The translations under genes were made by a program, and so were the position numbers. 64,000 nucleotides of DNA from Pseudisothecium myosuroides. Its lineage: Eukaryota; Streptophyta; Bryopsida; Hypnales; Lembophyllaceae. The notes under the pieces are model-generated. The model was not told the origin of the DNA. It did not search any database and saw nothing but the letters and a program-made list of their open reading frames with translations. The stretch lies in NCBI GenBank assembly GCA_951799445.1, contig OX637287.1:50125724-50189723 (forward strand), read 5' to 3'. Shown here in pieces: positions 1 through 9,994 of this stretch (position 1 is the first letter of the stretch; each line of letters opens with the position of its first letter).

Positions 1-1399
1 CACAGATAAATATGTCACGGGCCTGCGAGAGCTTAATGAGGCAATGGACGGTGTTCAAAAGTGGAATGAAACAGAAAAGAGACATTAGAACCTCAGTGTC
101 CGCAAGGTAGTTGAAGTTGGTGGCTGCAGCAGCACTCGATTTGCTGCCACCAGCTCCCGACATGTCAAGCGCCATTTTCACCATAAGAGTTTTGTACTCC
201 GTCATGATGCGCTGTGTTGGGCTCCGCATAGAGATCCACCGAGTGTCCACGTTCCTCAACATTTTGTTATCCTTAGTTTCCATGAGATCGGCCAGTTTTT
301 GTAACTCAATATGCCGCTTGTGTGAGCGGCAGAAGTAAGCGTAAAGAGATTGACAGAGGGCTTCCAAACGAGACACCATGGGGTAATTGGACAAAGTCTC
401 AACCACTAGGTTGATGTGATGACTAGCACAACTCGCACCAAGACAAAAAGGCGCCCATTTCTCTTGAATTTGAGTGTTGACCCTAGTTTTGGGTCCTTGA
501 AAAGTGCTTACCCCGTTTGCCCCGAAGGACACGAGCTTACCAGCGATTTGCTCATACGTGAGACCTCCCTCGCCAAGTAGGGAATGCATAATGATATCAG
601 TGAGGTGATCTGCGGTTCCACCATCAGACATGCAAGAAAGATGGAGGAGGTGCGGGATTCTCTCCCAAGACTCAACAGCATAAACATGAACCTCCACCCA
701 CGAAGTACTGTCCACTGCCGTCACCTCATCAACGCTTATAGACAAAAATCGAGCAGACTGCACCACGCCTTTGAGAGCAGCCATGACAGAACCGTGAAGG
801 TGTTCACTCATTTCCTAGCCAGATGTTTCGGACCAGTGTTTCTTAGGTACATTTTTAACCTTTAGATGCCTTAGTAAGTGTTGTTGCCTTTCATAATCGC
901 ACATAGGACGACCGGAACTCAGAACCTGGAACAAGGTAGAGAATTGTACTCCCTTCCTGCTCGCTTTGCCCTCCAAGCCAGCCACCAATTGATCTGCAAC
1001 AGTCCCAGCCAAACGTCGCCCCGCCCAAAGCTTGTTGAATTGAATGTGTTTGCAATCACGCTTGACATACGTGTCGCCCTTCTTCAAATCCGCGGAAGGA
1101 TCGCCATCAAACTTGCATGTCCGCTTTCCCTCGTGTTTCTCGCGGTTGTCGCCTTTGGGGACGATGACTTTCTTCCGGCCACTTACGCTGCTGCAACTCT
1201 TGCAGATGACCCCGGTGAGATTCCCCGCAGCATCAAACTCCCCTTCGGCCCAGGTGAATTTGCAAGACCATACCTCTTGCCACCTTCTCGTCACGGTGGT
1301 CGGGGCAATTTTTCATCTCTTGCGCGCCTTCGATTGTTCCTTCCCCTTATCGTTATTCACCTCAGGCACTGGATCAGGAATCTCCTTTGAGACAACCAT
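1..1399 (-). pseudogene. hAT-like (ZNF862/DUF4371-type) transposase, truncated by window edge and by stops
   Basis: An open frame on the minus strand runs from an ATG at 1399 to the window edge, broken by an in-frame TGA (1313-1315) and a TAG (815-817). The N-terminal part has a BED-like zinc-finger pattern (CKSC followed by a Lys/His-rich stretch). The middle part reads KNVPKKHWSETSG, then the stop, then EMSEHLHGSV and FLSISVDEVTAVD. Further on come SDGGTADHL, SFGANGVSTFQG, CASHHINLVVE and NVDTRWISM. This order is typical of domesticated or defective hAT-superfamily proteins of the ZNF862 kind; the RNase-H-like catalytic fold is inferred from the family. The rest of the C-terminal region lies left of position 1. 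A diverged second copy lies at 38990-40060 on the same strand. Two nonsense codons make it a probable dead element. Confidence 0.75.
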
Positions 1400-2229
1400 C
1401 GCCTCAGACAGCGAGGGAAACAACGGAAAAGGATGAGCAACGGAATCAATCAATCGTGTGTCGGAGATGAGCTAAACTTCCTCAGGCGCCGGCAGATACT
1501 TCCCCAAACCGTGGCTGTTTCGTGAAGACCCGAAAGTCCTCACACGGAAGTTGTCCGATAATCTCAACTTGGGCGCCATCGCGGAATCGCAGCTCTGCAC
1601 CCGTACCACAAATCCCCAACAGTGCAGAGCCGCAGACAAGAAACAAAAGCACAAAAGTAGAGGAACCAGAAAAACAACGTAAGAAAATAATTATAACAAA
1701 ATGCGGGGGTCTTCTCTCAGCGCACGACGTCAAGGGGTAGCGACTTCTCCAAGTGTAGTTGAAGCTTCCATAAGCGCAGATGACGCTCTTGCGCAAGCAC
1801 AAGCGTTTATACATAATGCACCCCAAAATCAGCCAATTCCAAGAGACCAGGATACGCATTTGCGAAGAGCCTGCCAGTCCGCCACCCGCGCCGGCGCCCA
1901 ATTTCAAATTTGCACCATGAAATTCACGCCACCAATTCCAGGCAGCCTCCAAGTCCCGACTGGAATGAATGCGTAGGAGACAATTGAGGCAAACGTCTCT
2001 CAAATTTTCTAAACACACAAGAATTGGCACTCCCGATTCCAGAAAATGGCGTCGCACAATGAAAGCCCAGGAAGCGCGCTCAATGGGAGAATAACCAAAC
2101 CATTCAAAACACATTCAATGCACAAGAGAAGTTAATGCGAAATCCAGGAAAACTAATGAGCGCATCTGCTAAACCTGCAGGTGAACAGGGAAAAGACAAC
2201 CTGCGAAATGTGGACGTGACAGAGAGCTG
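1400..2229. other. Sequence upstream of the hAT remnant, no confident gene
   Basis: A 210-codon minus-strand open frame (1482-2114) is Trp/Cys-rich and matches no family I recognise. A shorter overlapping frame ending at 1472 contains MAPKLRLSDNFRVRTFG and could be an upstream exon of the transposase, but no donor/acceptor pair joins it convincingly. I could not identify terminal inverted repeats for the element here. Confidence 0.3.
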
Positions 2230-2438
2230 ATGGCTGCGACACCAACAGTCGAGATGGAGCCGGCAAACTACAATCCTACGGCGCAGGTAAGGTTTCCGCT
2301 AACCCTAATCGAAACTGGGAGGGGATGAATGCTAACTCGGAATTGCAGGAGTACGAAGTTTTGCATCCATGCTTGGATGATAGTCGCAAAATTGCTCAAA
2401 TCTTGATTTTTGCTTTAAATTCCAGAATGTACATTTAG
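2230..2438 (+). other. Possible 5' gene fragment with one small intron
   Basis: An ATG at 2230 opens 19 codons (MAATPTVEMEPANYN...) ending at a good donor, CAG|GTAAGG (2287). A short intron ends at TTGCAG (2348). The second exon starts GAGTACGAAGTT in phase and stops at TAG 2436-2438, giving a 48-residue product. The start and splice signals look like the 5' end of a genuine gene that then loses its frame, for example a captured or decayed gene fragment. I do not recognise the protein. It could be chance. Confidence 0.25.
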
Positions 2439-2657
2439 CACGCCCCAAATCTAGGTAGAAACAAAGCGAATTTTAGCCACTTTAGGGAACGCTGGACATC
2501 ACAGAAACCATAAGAGACAAAAAAAAGTTTAGAAACGGGATGAATCAAATGTCATTAAAGTACATACCAAGCTACAGAACTTCAAGGTCAAATTCCTTGA
2601 GAGCCCGCCACCAGAAATGGTTCATCTAGCTGCTCCCGTTTGACATGTGAGTCTCCC

Positions 2658-3800
2658 TCAATCCTTTCCATATGCTTCTCTCCATATCACCCGGTTCACA
2701 AAAGTCCAGTATATCACCAAAGCCAGCACGCATATCATGGCCGCACGAAAACGACTGCTGTGTAGAGCTTGTGATCTCCAACTAAATTTCTGCAAGCGCG
2801 GGGAATGGATCTTCAGCTTCTGCAAACGTGAACAAATCTCAGGAAAAGCTGGCCTGCGTTGAGGCTCTTCATCCCAGCATTGAATTATGAGCTCCCTGAG
2901 ATCACTCGGTAACTCCTCTGGAAGTCGAGGTCTTTTCCCTTGACCTACGACATGATCCCTTATATTACCAAGTGTCATGTGGACACGGTACGGGTTCTCT
3001 CCAGTGATAAGTTCAACGCAAAGCATAGCAAAACTACAGACATCTGCCTTGGCTGAATAGAGACTGTTACCAACACCACTGGACGTGAGTACCTCTGGTA
3101 CCATCCACATCGCAGTCCCTACTTTGCCACTAAAAGACCTGTTGTTAACCGAATCGTCATCAAAGGTGATCTTGCCGCTAAAAAACCAGCTGTTCACCGA
3201 ATTGTTATCCGAGGTGATGATGTCAACGTAATCGTTATCTGTGTGAACCACAGTTGGCCCTGGAATCTGTTGTGAGGCACCGAAATTGGTAATCTTCACC
3301 TCACAACGGCCATTGACGTCTTTCACCAACACGTTCTTGGACTTGAGATCACCATGGAAAATCCCTTGTCTGTGCAGATAGGCCATTCTTGTGGCGATCT
3401 TGTGCATGACGTCAACTACTTTGTTCCAACTCAAAGGATGGCGGCGTAGTAACAAGCGCAAGTCACCGTCTAGAAGCTCCATGAGAATCATTGGATTGGG
3501 CTCAGAAACAGAACATCCAACTAGCGGCACTATGTTGGGATGTTGGATTTTTCGTAGTTTTTCCACTTCATCCCTCAAACCATCCGCATCCTCAGTATTG
3601 AGAATCTTCACTGCGTACTCCCTCCCCAACCATCGGCATTTATGCACTACCGCATTGCCTCCAGACCCAATTACTTCAAGCAGCTCGATATCATACTGCT
3701 TGATCAACAGGGAAGAAGGCAGAAACGTTTTTCGAAGTGGTTTCGATGCCACATCCAGCGAGTGACACTGATCTTTTCTCCTTCCGTGAAAGACATCTTA
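2658..3800 (-). CDS. MLKL-like pseudokinase domain with C-terminal membrane segment
   Basis: This frame is open from just after a TAA near 3800 to its stop at 2658. It encodes a complete protein-kinase fold: degenerate Gly-loop GSGGNAVV, ATP-lysine in YAVKIL, helix-C Glu, catalytic loop HGDLKSKN (Arg of HRD replaced by Gly), ITNFG in place of DFG (AAT codon at 3285-3287), and WMVPE in place of the APE motif. Loss of the metal-binding Asp predicts a pseudokinase. Between NFG and VPE is an insertion made of two 16-residue units (DNA 3125-3172 and 3173-3220). The C-terminus has a hydrophobic segment (MICVLALVIYW) that may be a transmembrane anchor. The first codon of the longest ORF (3752) is GTG, so it is not a real start. 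The segment is best read as the C-terminal part of the HeLo-domain ORF just upstream (3814-4329). HeLo plus pseudokinase is the architecture of plant MLKLs, proteins linked to immunity and cell death. Confidence 0.75.
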
Positions 3801-3813
3801 AACTGATGGTTTC

Positions 3814-4329
3814 CTATCTCGTAATTTTTATCTTTGCCAACATGTCAATCCAGTCTTTTTCAGCAACTTCCTGTAAAATAGTTTTGAAATGACCCTTCAG
3901 GGATAAGAAAGGCACCAACGATCCAAAGAATCGCACTTTCATGAAAGAATAACGCATCATGCTCGGAACATTCTCTTGGAAAATTTCATGAATCGATTGG
4001 ATACATGCTTCTAACTCCAGATGAAGTGTTTCAAAGGAACCTGGATTGAGTCCTTCAGTCATCAAACTTGTCTGCCAATCATCTTCTGTGTACTTCGAGA
4101 GCAGCACTTGCCCCTTCTGTAGAACACTAATGGTGGCATCTAGCGACAGCGTTGCCAATCTAACAAGGACATCCTTTCTGGCTCCCATTACATGCTCAAA
4201 AAACTCCCCTACTTTGCTGTAATAGTTTATCAAGCGCATGCATTGGTGTTTGTTGAATTGAAAAGAACTCCTATCAAAAGTCTTCACATCGTTGATGATG
4301 CCCAGTGCCTCGGATAATCTTGAGTCCAT
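3814..4329 (-). CDS. HeLo/DUF1221 N-terminal domain of an MLKL-like protein
   Basis: The frame is open from upstream of 4400; the first ATG is at 4329 (MDSRLSEALGIINDVK), giving 171 residues to TAG 3814. The sequence is helical and similar to plant DUF1221/HeLo domains: QCMRLINYYSKVGEFFEHV, then LATLSLDATISVLQKGQV, KYTEDDWQTSL, and an end HFKTILQEVAEKDWIDMLAK. In the family this domain sits directly before a brace region and a kinase-like domain, and the pseudokinase frame begins about 15 bases beyond this stop. A short third frame across the gap contains RWMWHRNHFEKRF, which would lead into the kinase's LPSSL after a one-base shift. So the gene is either frameshifted here or has an intron I cannot place. 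HeLo domains are associated with membrane targeting in animal, fungal and plant homologues; that role is inferred here. Confidence 0.65.
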   Translation of the reverse strand: MDSRLSEALGIINDVKTFDRSSFQFNKHQCMRLINYYSKVGEFFEHVMGARKDVLVRLATLSLDATISVLQKGQVLLSKYTEDDWQTSLMTEGLNPGSFETLHLELEACIQSIHEIFQENVPSMMRYSFMKVRFFGSLVPFLSLKGHFKTILQEVAEKDWIDMLAKIKITR

Positions 4330-4362
4330 ATCTCCATGCACATGCACTGGCAGAGACTCCAC

Positions 4363-4532
4363 ACATACACATGTGAGAGTTAGAATGATGACCCTTAGGC
4401 CTTGGCATGTTAGATATATGCTTCTATAACCAAAATCCTAACCAAGTTTGTCACGCAATGGACTAGATAATGCTCAAGAGAGTGGAGACATGAGAGCAGT
4501 ATAATCTGCTGGAAAAATTGATGCCAAAGAGG
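4363..4532. other. Upstream region of the MLKL-like gene
   Basis: AT-rich intergenic sequence. The HeLo reading frame stays open into it without an ATG, so a further upstream exon is possible. No clear promoter motif was seen. Confidence 0.3.
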
Positions 4533-4644
4533 AGTGTACTTGGATCATAGCGACCAGGGATGGAAGCCATAGCTAATTTTCCGATACATGATTTTGGATA
4601 CAAGATCTGGCTTCCATCTCTGGTCACTATGACCCAAGTGCACT
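4533..4644. repeat. 37-bp inverted repeat (hairpin) abutting an LTR
   Basis: The left arm 4533-4569 and right arm 4608-4644 are reverse complements at 33 of 37 positions, and all four differences are transitions. The 38-nt loop shows no pairing, and similarity stops exactly at the arm ends. It could be a small foldback element or a miRNA-like hairpin. It ends two bases before the proposed LTR start at 4647. Confidence 0.7.
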
Positions 4645-4646
4645 GG

Positions 4647-6340
4647 TGTGAGCTTCCAATTTGTCATTTGGGACTCGTAGAATTATTTTTTTGGAAGTTT
4701 GCAATTTAAAGTTGATAAAAGTATAGAAAAACCCATAAAAAGAGTGTAGAACCGAAATAGGGTTGTGTCATACCCATTATAGTATTTGGTCTAGATTTGT
4801 GTTTTACTTAGAATCCCCCCAAGCCTGGCCTAAAAATAGTACAAGAATAACGGAAAGGTTAGATTTGGAGGATTTGAGTCACACAGCCCCAAAAGGGCTA
4901 AATCCCACCATGAATGTGGCAATTCATGGCTAGATCGGTCCGAGGGATCCACAACGAGGCCACTAGGTCGGGTCCTAGAGTTAGATTTAGAATTCCCCAT
5001 TAGATCAATGAATTCCCAAAATCTCGATTGTTAGCATGCAGGAGCCACTAACGCAAGACCGGGCCCGTGGAGGAATCTACAGCCCAAGGATGGTGTTCTA
5101 GGGTGAATCCCATGACAGGAGTACAACGGCGAAATCGGTTCGCCAAGATTCCTCCACCTGCAGAAGATTCCCGCACCGTCGCTAATTCGAGGAGATGGCC
5201 AGTTTTAATCTCCATTGACCAATCGTGCCAAGTATGGAAACACACCCGCACGTCTTTCATGCGACTCCCTGAGAGGTCACGTGAAAAATCCCGGCATCTT
5301 CCGACTTGCAGAAGAACCTTTTCCGGGCGGTCAACCCTCCTAACCTCCAACGGGAATTTCATGGAAATTACCCAGGTTACAATAAAATCTCATTAAAAAT
5401 TAGACTAGCTTGTTTTATGTTAATAATGCGCTCCGTGAAGTTTCACGACATTCCGATAGCGGCAAGTACCCGAACCGGCGAGATTCCTCGGGAATTAACC
5501 ACGTGGCGGGGTCCCCGCTACATTGACCGGCATCCCGGGACCATACGATGGCGAAACGAAGTCAACCAAAAGTCCTTTCCGACTCTCTTGCACCGACCGG
5601 AGACCCTAGACTATTCACATTTCTCAAAATAGGAGACCCCCAAGATCTAGGATTTTATCACAATTTGGTTTTTAAACTAAATTAGCCTACGATGGGTTTT
5701 TGGCCTCGGTACGGGGGATAAGGGGATTTGAGACTAAACACGGCGATCTGGAGCCAACGGCTCAATCCGTTCGGCGATTGGAGCTAATCTCCAAAAGTTA
5801 GGATGTTGATCCAGCATAGAATGTAGAAGTAGAAATTTAGGATGTAGGATGAAAATCTTTGAGGATGAGGATGAAAATCCTCGTTGATAAGGTTACCTTA
5901 GAGCTTTAGAGAAAGGGGTGAGCCCTTGGAAACCTATATAAGGGCCCCATTTCTCTCTCTAAAACACCCCCTCACTTTTGTTTGGGTCCGTGGGTCCAAT
6001 TTGCTTTGGATATTTTGGCGTTTGAAGCCAAAAATCTCTACGGTGTTTTTGGAGCACTTTTTGCTCCATTGTTGCTAGATTTCAAGCTTTGAAGGTCCTT
6101 GGGGGTCTTTCTATCTTGCTTTGTGTACTTCTCATGCGTTTATTATACCCTTGTTATGAGTTAAGAGTCCTTGTTTCTCTCTCGTTGTACCTTTGTGAGC
6201 TAACTTGTGAGTTTAGGAGTCGTTTGGTGTCTTGTCCTAATCCTAAAGTCACCCCCCACCGTACCTTGGCGATGCCGCTTTGGGGGGCCTTTAGCTTGTG
6301 AAGTTGTGTGTCTTTACGTGTACTAAAACGTGTTGTTTTT
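4647..6340 (+). mobile_element. LTR retrotransposon long terminal repeat, copy A
   Basis: About 1.4-1.7 kb is similar to the reverse complement of 62350-63970, with shared blocks in the same order. These begin TGTGAGCT(T/C)CCAAT at the start, then TATAGTATTTGGT, CATGGCTA, CGATTGTTAGC, GCCAAGATTCCT, an ACTTGCAGAA block and AATCCGTT just before the TATA box. TG at 4647 fits an LTR 5' end. The 3' end is not clear; similarity fades after about 6240. No gag or pol reading frame was found downstream, so this is a solo or degraded element. The superfamily (Ty1 or Ty3) cannot be decided. Confidence 0.6.
5935..5942 (+). promoter_or_regulatory. TATA box of LTR copy A
   Basis: TATATAAG followed by a CT-rich run. 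The inverted LTR copy has a TATA-like element (TATAAATAGG, reverse complement of 62711-62720) at the corresponding place, supporting a conserved U3 promoter. Confidence 0.55.
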
Positions 6341-6375
6341 TTCCTCACTTACGTGTCCTCACCCTCTTCTAATCT

Positions 6376-6935
6376 TTCCCTTGTTGCGTGGACCCCCCCC
6401 CAAACGGCGAAGCTTTGGCTTTGTCACATGTGTTTCTAAAGTTTGTCTTTTCTACCTTCTTTTAATATCCCCCTTGTTGCGTGGACCCCCCCTCGGGACG
6501 GCGAAGCTTTGGCTTTGTCACATGTGTTTCTAAAGTTTGTCTTTTCTATCTTCTTCTAATATCCCCCTTGTTGCGTGGACCCCTCCCCACGACGGCGAAA
6601 CTTTGAACTAGTGACAACGTCAAGTCCTACAGTGTGTGTTAAAATACTCATAGACGGCGGAGCTTTGGACCCCCGGAGCGGCACAAGTCCTAGAGTTGGT
6701 GTTAAAACCAACTTGACGGCGAAGCTTTGAACCTCCCGGAAACCCCATTCTAAAGTCTAGTTTCCAAGATCTTCTTGGAAAAGTCTAAAGTTTAGCTTCC
6801 AAGATATTAGAGTTTAGCATGAAGTAGGAAGTGGTGGGCCAAGTTTAGCTGCCTAGCCCTTGTATACGTGATTTGTAAGCCAAGTGTCTTGCTTCACCAA
6901 TTCAGGCCTAACCCCCCCGGACGGCGAAGCCTTGG
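6376..6935 (+). repeat. GC-rich tandem repeats of 94 and 62 bp
   Basis: The motif ACGGCGAAGCTTTG or a close variant starts at 6404, 6498, 6592, 6654, 6716 and 6921, giving spacings of 94, 94, 62, 62 and 205 bases. The 94-bp units also share GTTGCGTGGACCCC and CACATGTGTTTCTAAAG. The array lies just beyond the LTR-like sequence and may be a leader region of the element. Confidence 0.75.
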
Positions 6936-7288
6936 CTCTAGCACTAATTTTTCCCAAAATTCCAATTTTTATTTGCTAAGTGGGTTCCCTTGAGGGAACC
7001 CGTCGAGGTGATTAAAAATTTGGTGGTGGCCAGCGTACCAAGCCAGCCCAGCAACAGTACCGGAAGCCCAGCGGCAGTAACGGGGAGCCCATTCAAGGCC
7101 GGTACAAGGCCGGTAACCAAGGCCGGTACACTGCCTGTCCCGACGCCCCTGCTTGGCCGGTTTGGTGATTCGGTGGACTGGACCAGAACTCACATACATC
7201 ATGGCTGATTTCAGACCAAAAACGGGATGATGCCCTGCGGGGCCCCAACTTTGGTTTTTTGTTTGAAAAAACTCTCCACTAATCAGGA
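6936..7288. other. Spacer with short hairpin and GGCCGGTA repeats
   Basis: A perfect 8-bp hairpin (GGGTTCCC, TTGA loop, GGGAACCC; 6982-7001) is followed by three copies of AAGGCCGGTA around 7095-7130. No coding function is supported. Confidence 0.5.
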
Positions 7289-7556
7289 CCTAGTTTAGAA
7301 AATTAGTTATAGATCTAGTTTAGGAACCTAGTGATAGATCTAGTTTAGGAAATTAGTTATAGATCTAGTTTAGGAAATCAGTTATAGATCTAGTTTAGGA
7401 AATCAGTGATAGATCTAGTTTAGGAAATTAGTTTTAGATCTAGTTTAGGAAATCAGTGATAGATCTAGTTTAGGAAATTAGTTATAGATCTAGTTTAGAA
7501 AACCAGTGATAGATCTAGTTAGGAAACCAGTGATAGAGCTAGTTTAGGAAACCAGT
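7289..7556 (+). repeat. 25-bp minisatellite, about 11 units
   Basis: Eleven tandem units of a 25-base consensus (CTAGTTTAGGAAATCAGTGA plus TAGAT) with one to four substitutions each. The last two units show a one-base deletion and end-of-array decay. Confidence 0.9.
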
Positions 7557-7795
7557 TAAACCCAGTGGGGATCCAAGGTCAAAATTCTAAAACTCCCAAG
7601 TTGTAACTAAAGAACAAAGGGAGGGGAAGGAAGAGAGTCAACACCTCACATCACTCCTACACACATATTTGCAACCTCCACGTCACACCTGCACGCACAC
7701 TTGAAACCTCCATTCTAACCAACCAAATACACACATGAGCAATGGAAGGAGATTAGAAAGAAGGAGATGAAGTAGAGAACAAAAAGGAGAGAGAC

Positions 7796-7803
7796 TATAA
7801 ATA
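7796..7803 (+). promoter_or_regulatory. TATA box upstream of a short leader ORF
   Basis: TATAAATA after a GA-rich tract, about 320 bases before an ATG in a good context at 8121. It suggests a transcription unit, probably within the retroelement. Confidence 0.4.
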
Positions 7804-8120
7804 GTGACCTAGGCCTAAGCTTAGGTAGACTTAGGGAAGGAAATCTTGAGAACTTGTAGTGACCGTTGGGAGGAGGATTAGGATGACACAAAGTCAAAAT
7901 TGTGTAAGAGGATAGTTGGCATCTTAAACACCTCCTTGGAGTTTGAAACCATAGTATAAGACTCATAAAAGCTTAGGTGGAATAGTGCTAGAGTAGAAGA
8001 AAGAGGAAGAAAGAAAAGAAAGGGGAAGAAGAAAGAAGGAGTTTAGATCATCCAAAATTGTAATAGTTTTTAAATAAGCGGTGAGCTTGGAGAAAATTCA
8101 AAACAAAACCAAAGACCACC

Positions 8121-8183
8121 ATGGAGCGTGAAGATGTACACGTGGACGTGGACGAAGTTATCTCCGACACCGGTAGTGAAGAG
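8121..8183 (+). CDS. Candidate first coding exon, unknown acidic protein
   Basis: ACCATGG context at 8121 opens 21 codons (MEREDVHVDVDEVISDTG...) ending in GAG|GTGAGT, a strong plant splice donor at 8184. The product start is acidic. No downstream exon was identified; the next kilobase is low-complexity. It may be the start of a retroelement gag-like gene or a decayed host gene. Not recognised. Confidence 0.3.
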
Positions 8184-9300
8184 GTGAGTTTTTGAGATTA
8201 ACCCTTGGTATTTTCCCTAATTAGCGTTGATTTCCTTAATCAGCCCTAAAAGTGTGATTAGCGAGCCGTGATTAGTGCAAATTAGAAGGTTAGATTCAGA
8301 AGTCTATAGATTAGGAATAGAGGTTTCCAAAAACATATTACACTTAGGATTTGGCTTTAAATCGACCGCGTTAGGCTAAGTTAAGCGGTAGGGGGTAGGA
8401 CGGAGGAATTTTGAGTAAAATTCATCCAAAAGGAATCATGGACGGAATTTAGGGGTTTAAATTAGAAAGAGAATTTAGGATTAAAATTAGGGATTAATTA
8501 GCGGTTAGAATTAGAATCAATTTACATTTTATTTCTTAGAGTTAAAATTCTAAGGTAAAAATCTAGAGTTAACGTGGGAAGTTAAAAAGTAGAATTAATT
8601 TGGAAGTTTAACTTAGGGGGTTAAAATTCCCAGTGAAACCTTAGGGTAGTTTAGAAAAGGAAGTTGAAGTTATTTTAGAAGTAAAAAGTTAGAGGTAGAA
8701 GTTAAATTTTAGAGTCAGTGTAAAAGTAAAAACTTAGAGTTAAAAATCAAAACATAGAGTTAAAATTCAAGGGTAAATTCTAGAGTTAATTTAGGAGTAA
8801 AAGTCTAGAGTCAAAAGTTAAGATTAAATTTAAAAGTTAAAACTTAGAGTTAATTGGAAAGTAAAAAGTTAGAGTAAAAAGCTAAAGTGAAAAGTGAAAA
8901 GTTATAGTTAGATTTAGAGGGTAAATCTTAGAGTTAGTTGGAAGTAGAAAAATCTAGAGTCAAAGTGAAAACATAGAGTCAAACCTAGAGGTTAAAATTT
9001 GGGATTAGTTTTAGAAATAAAAATTTAGAGTTAAAAGTCAAAAACATAGAGTTAACTTTAGAAGGTAAATTTTAGAGTTAGTCTAGGAGTAAAAACTTGG
9101 AGTCAAAAGTCAAAACAAAGCCAAACGGTAGCATTAAATTTTGAAGTTAAATTCTCTAATTAGTTTGGGAAGCTAAAGACCTAGAGTAATTTAGAAGTTA
9201 AAAGTTAGAGTAAGAGTTGAAACTTTAGGGATAGCTTTTAAAAGTAGAACTTCTAGGTGGAGTTCAAAAACCCAAGATAGTCTTAGAGGTTCATGGAAGA
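8184..9300 (+). repeat. C-poor degenerate low-complexity tract
   Basis: About 1.1 kb built from loosely repeated words such as TTAGAGTTAAAA, AAGTTAGAG and TCTAGAGT. Cytosine is scarce on the plus strand. It is not a clean telomeric TTTAGGG array. Every frame carries stops. Confidence 0.7.
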
Positions 9301-9994
9301 AACATAGGGGTTCCCCTTTTTACATAGTCAGGGACGTTAGAAATGACGCCAACTACCCAGTCTACCATCGACATAGGATAGATAGTTAGGAAGTTAGAAT
9401 TTTACCATTACTCCTAAGCATTGCAGTTACCTTGTGAGTTACTACATGCATTCTAATTATTCGCTGCCATCCACGACACTTAGGAAACGTTAGCAAAAAA
9501 GATCCATTGCTTGGAAGGCACAGTGGACCGTGCTCACATTACCCCCATATATTAAAAATGTGGATAAAGGCATAGAACCTGGTCGGTGTTCGCTCTATTA
9601 CCAAGGGTGGGTAATCTAGCGCTCACAACTGGATACAAAATTCTTTGGTTAGACCCTAAGCTAGAGAGACAATGCACAACCTGGCAGACATTTCAGCCTA
9701 TCACAACTCCCAAATCCTACATACTCACTCTACAATCTAGGGTTTGTGATTTACATTCTGAGGGTCTTCAAAGACCACTGTGAAACTGGAATTGAGATTA
9801 TTCATCTGCGAGGATCTTGAAGCATTAAGAGAAAAAACCTAAAGCATGCAGAGTTTCCTACTCTACTCCCTTAATAGTACAAATTATTCCTCGATCTTCT
9901 TAGTAACAAATAGCATGTTGGGAGAATGGTTGAATTCCCCCTTCTTCCAAACCAAATTCTCATTGAGGATTGCATTCATTCAACGTCGTGCATA
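9301..9994. other. Intergenic, no feature seen
   Basis: Mixed sequence with no supported gene. A 65-codon plus-strand ORF (9586-9783) has no recognisable domain. Confidence 0.4.

Noticed and set aside
878..1436. Plus-strand ORFs overlapping the hAT remnant
   Set aside because: The minus-strand frame carries recognisable transposase motifs. The plus-strand products do not.
8184..9300. Telomere-like TTTAGGG array
   Set aside because: TTAGGG words occur but not in register. The tract is a degenerate AT-rich, C-poor repeat.
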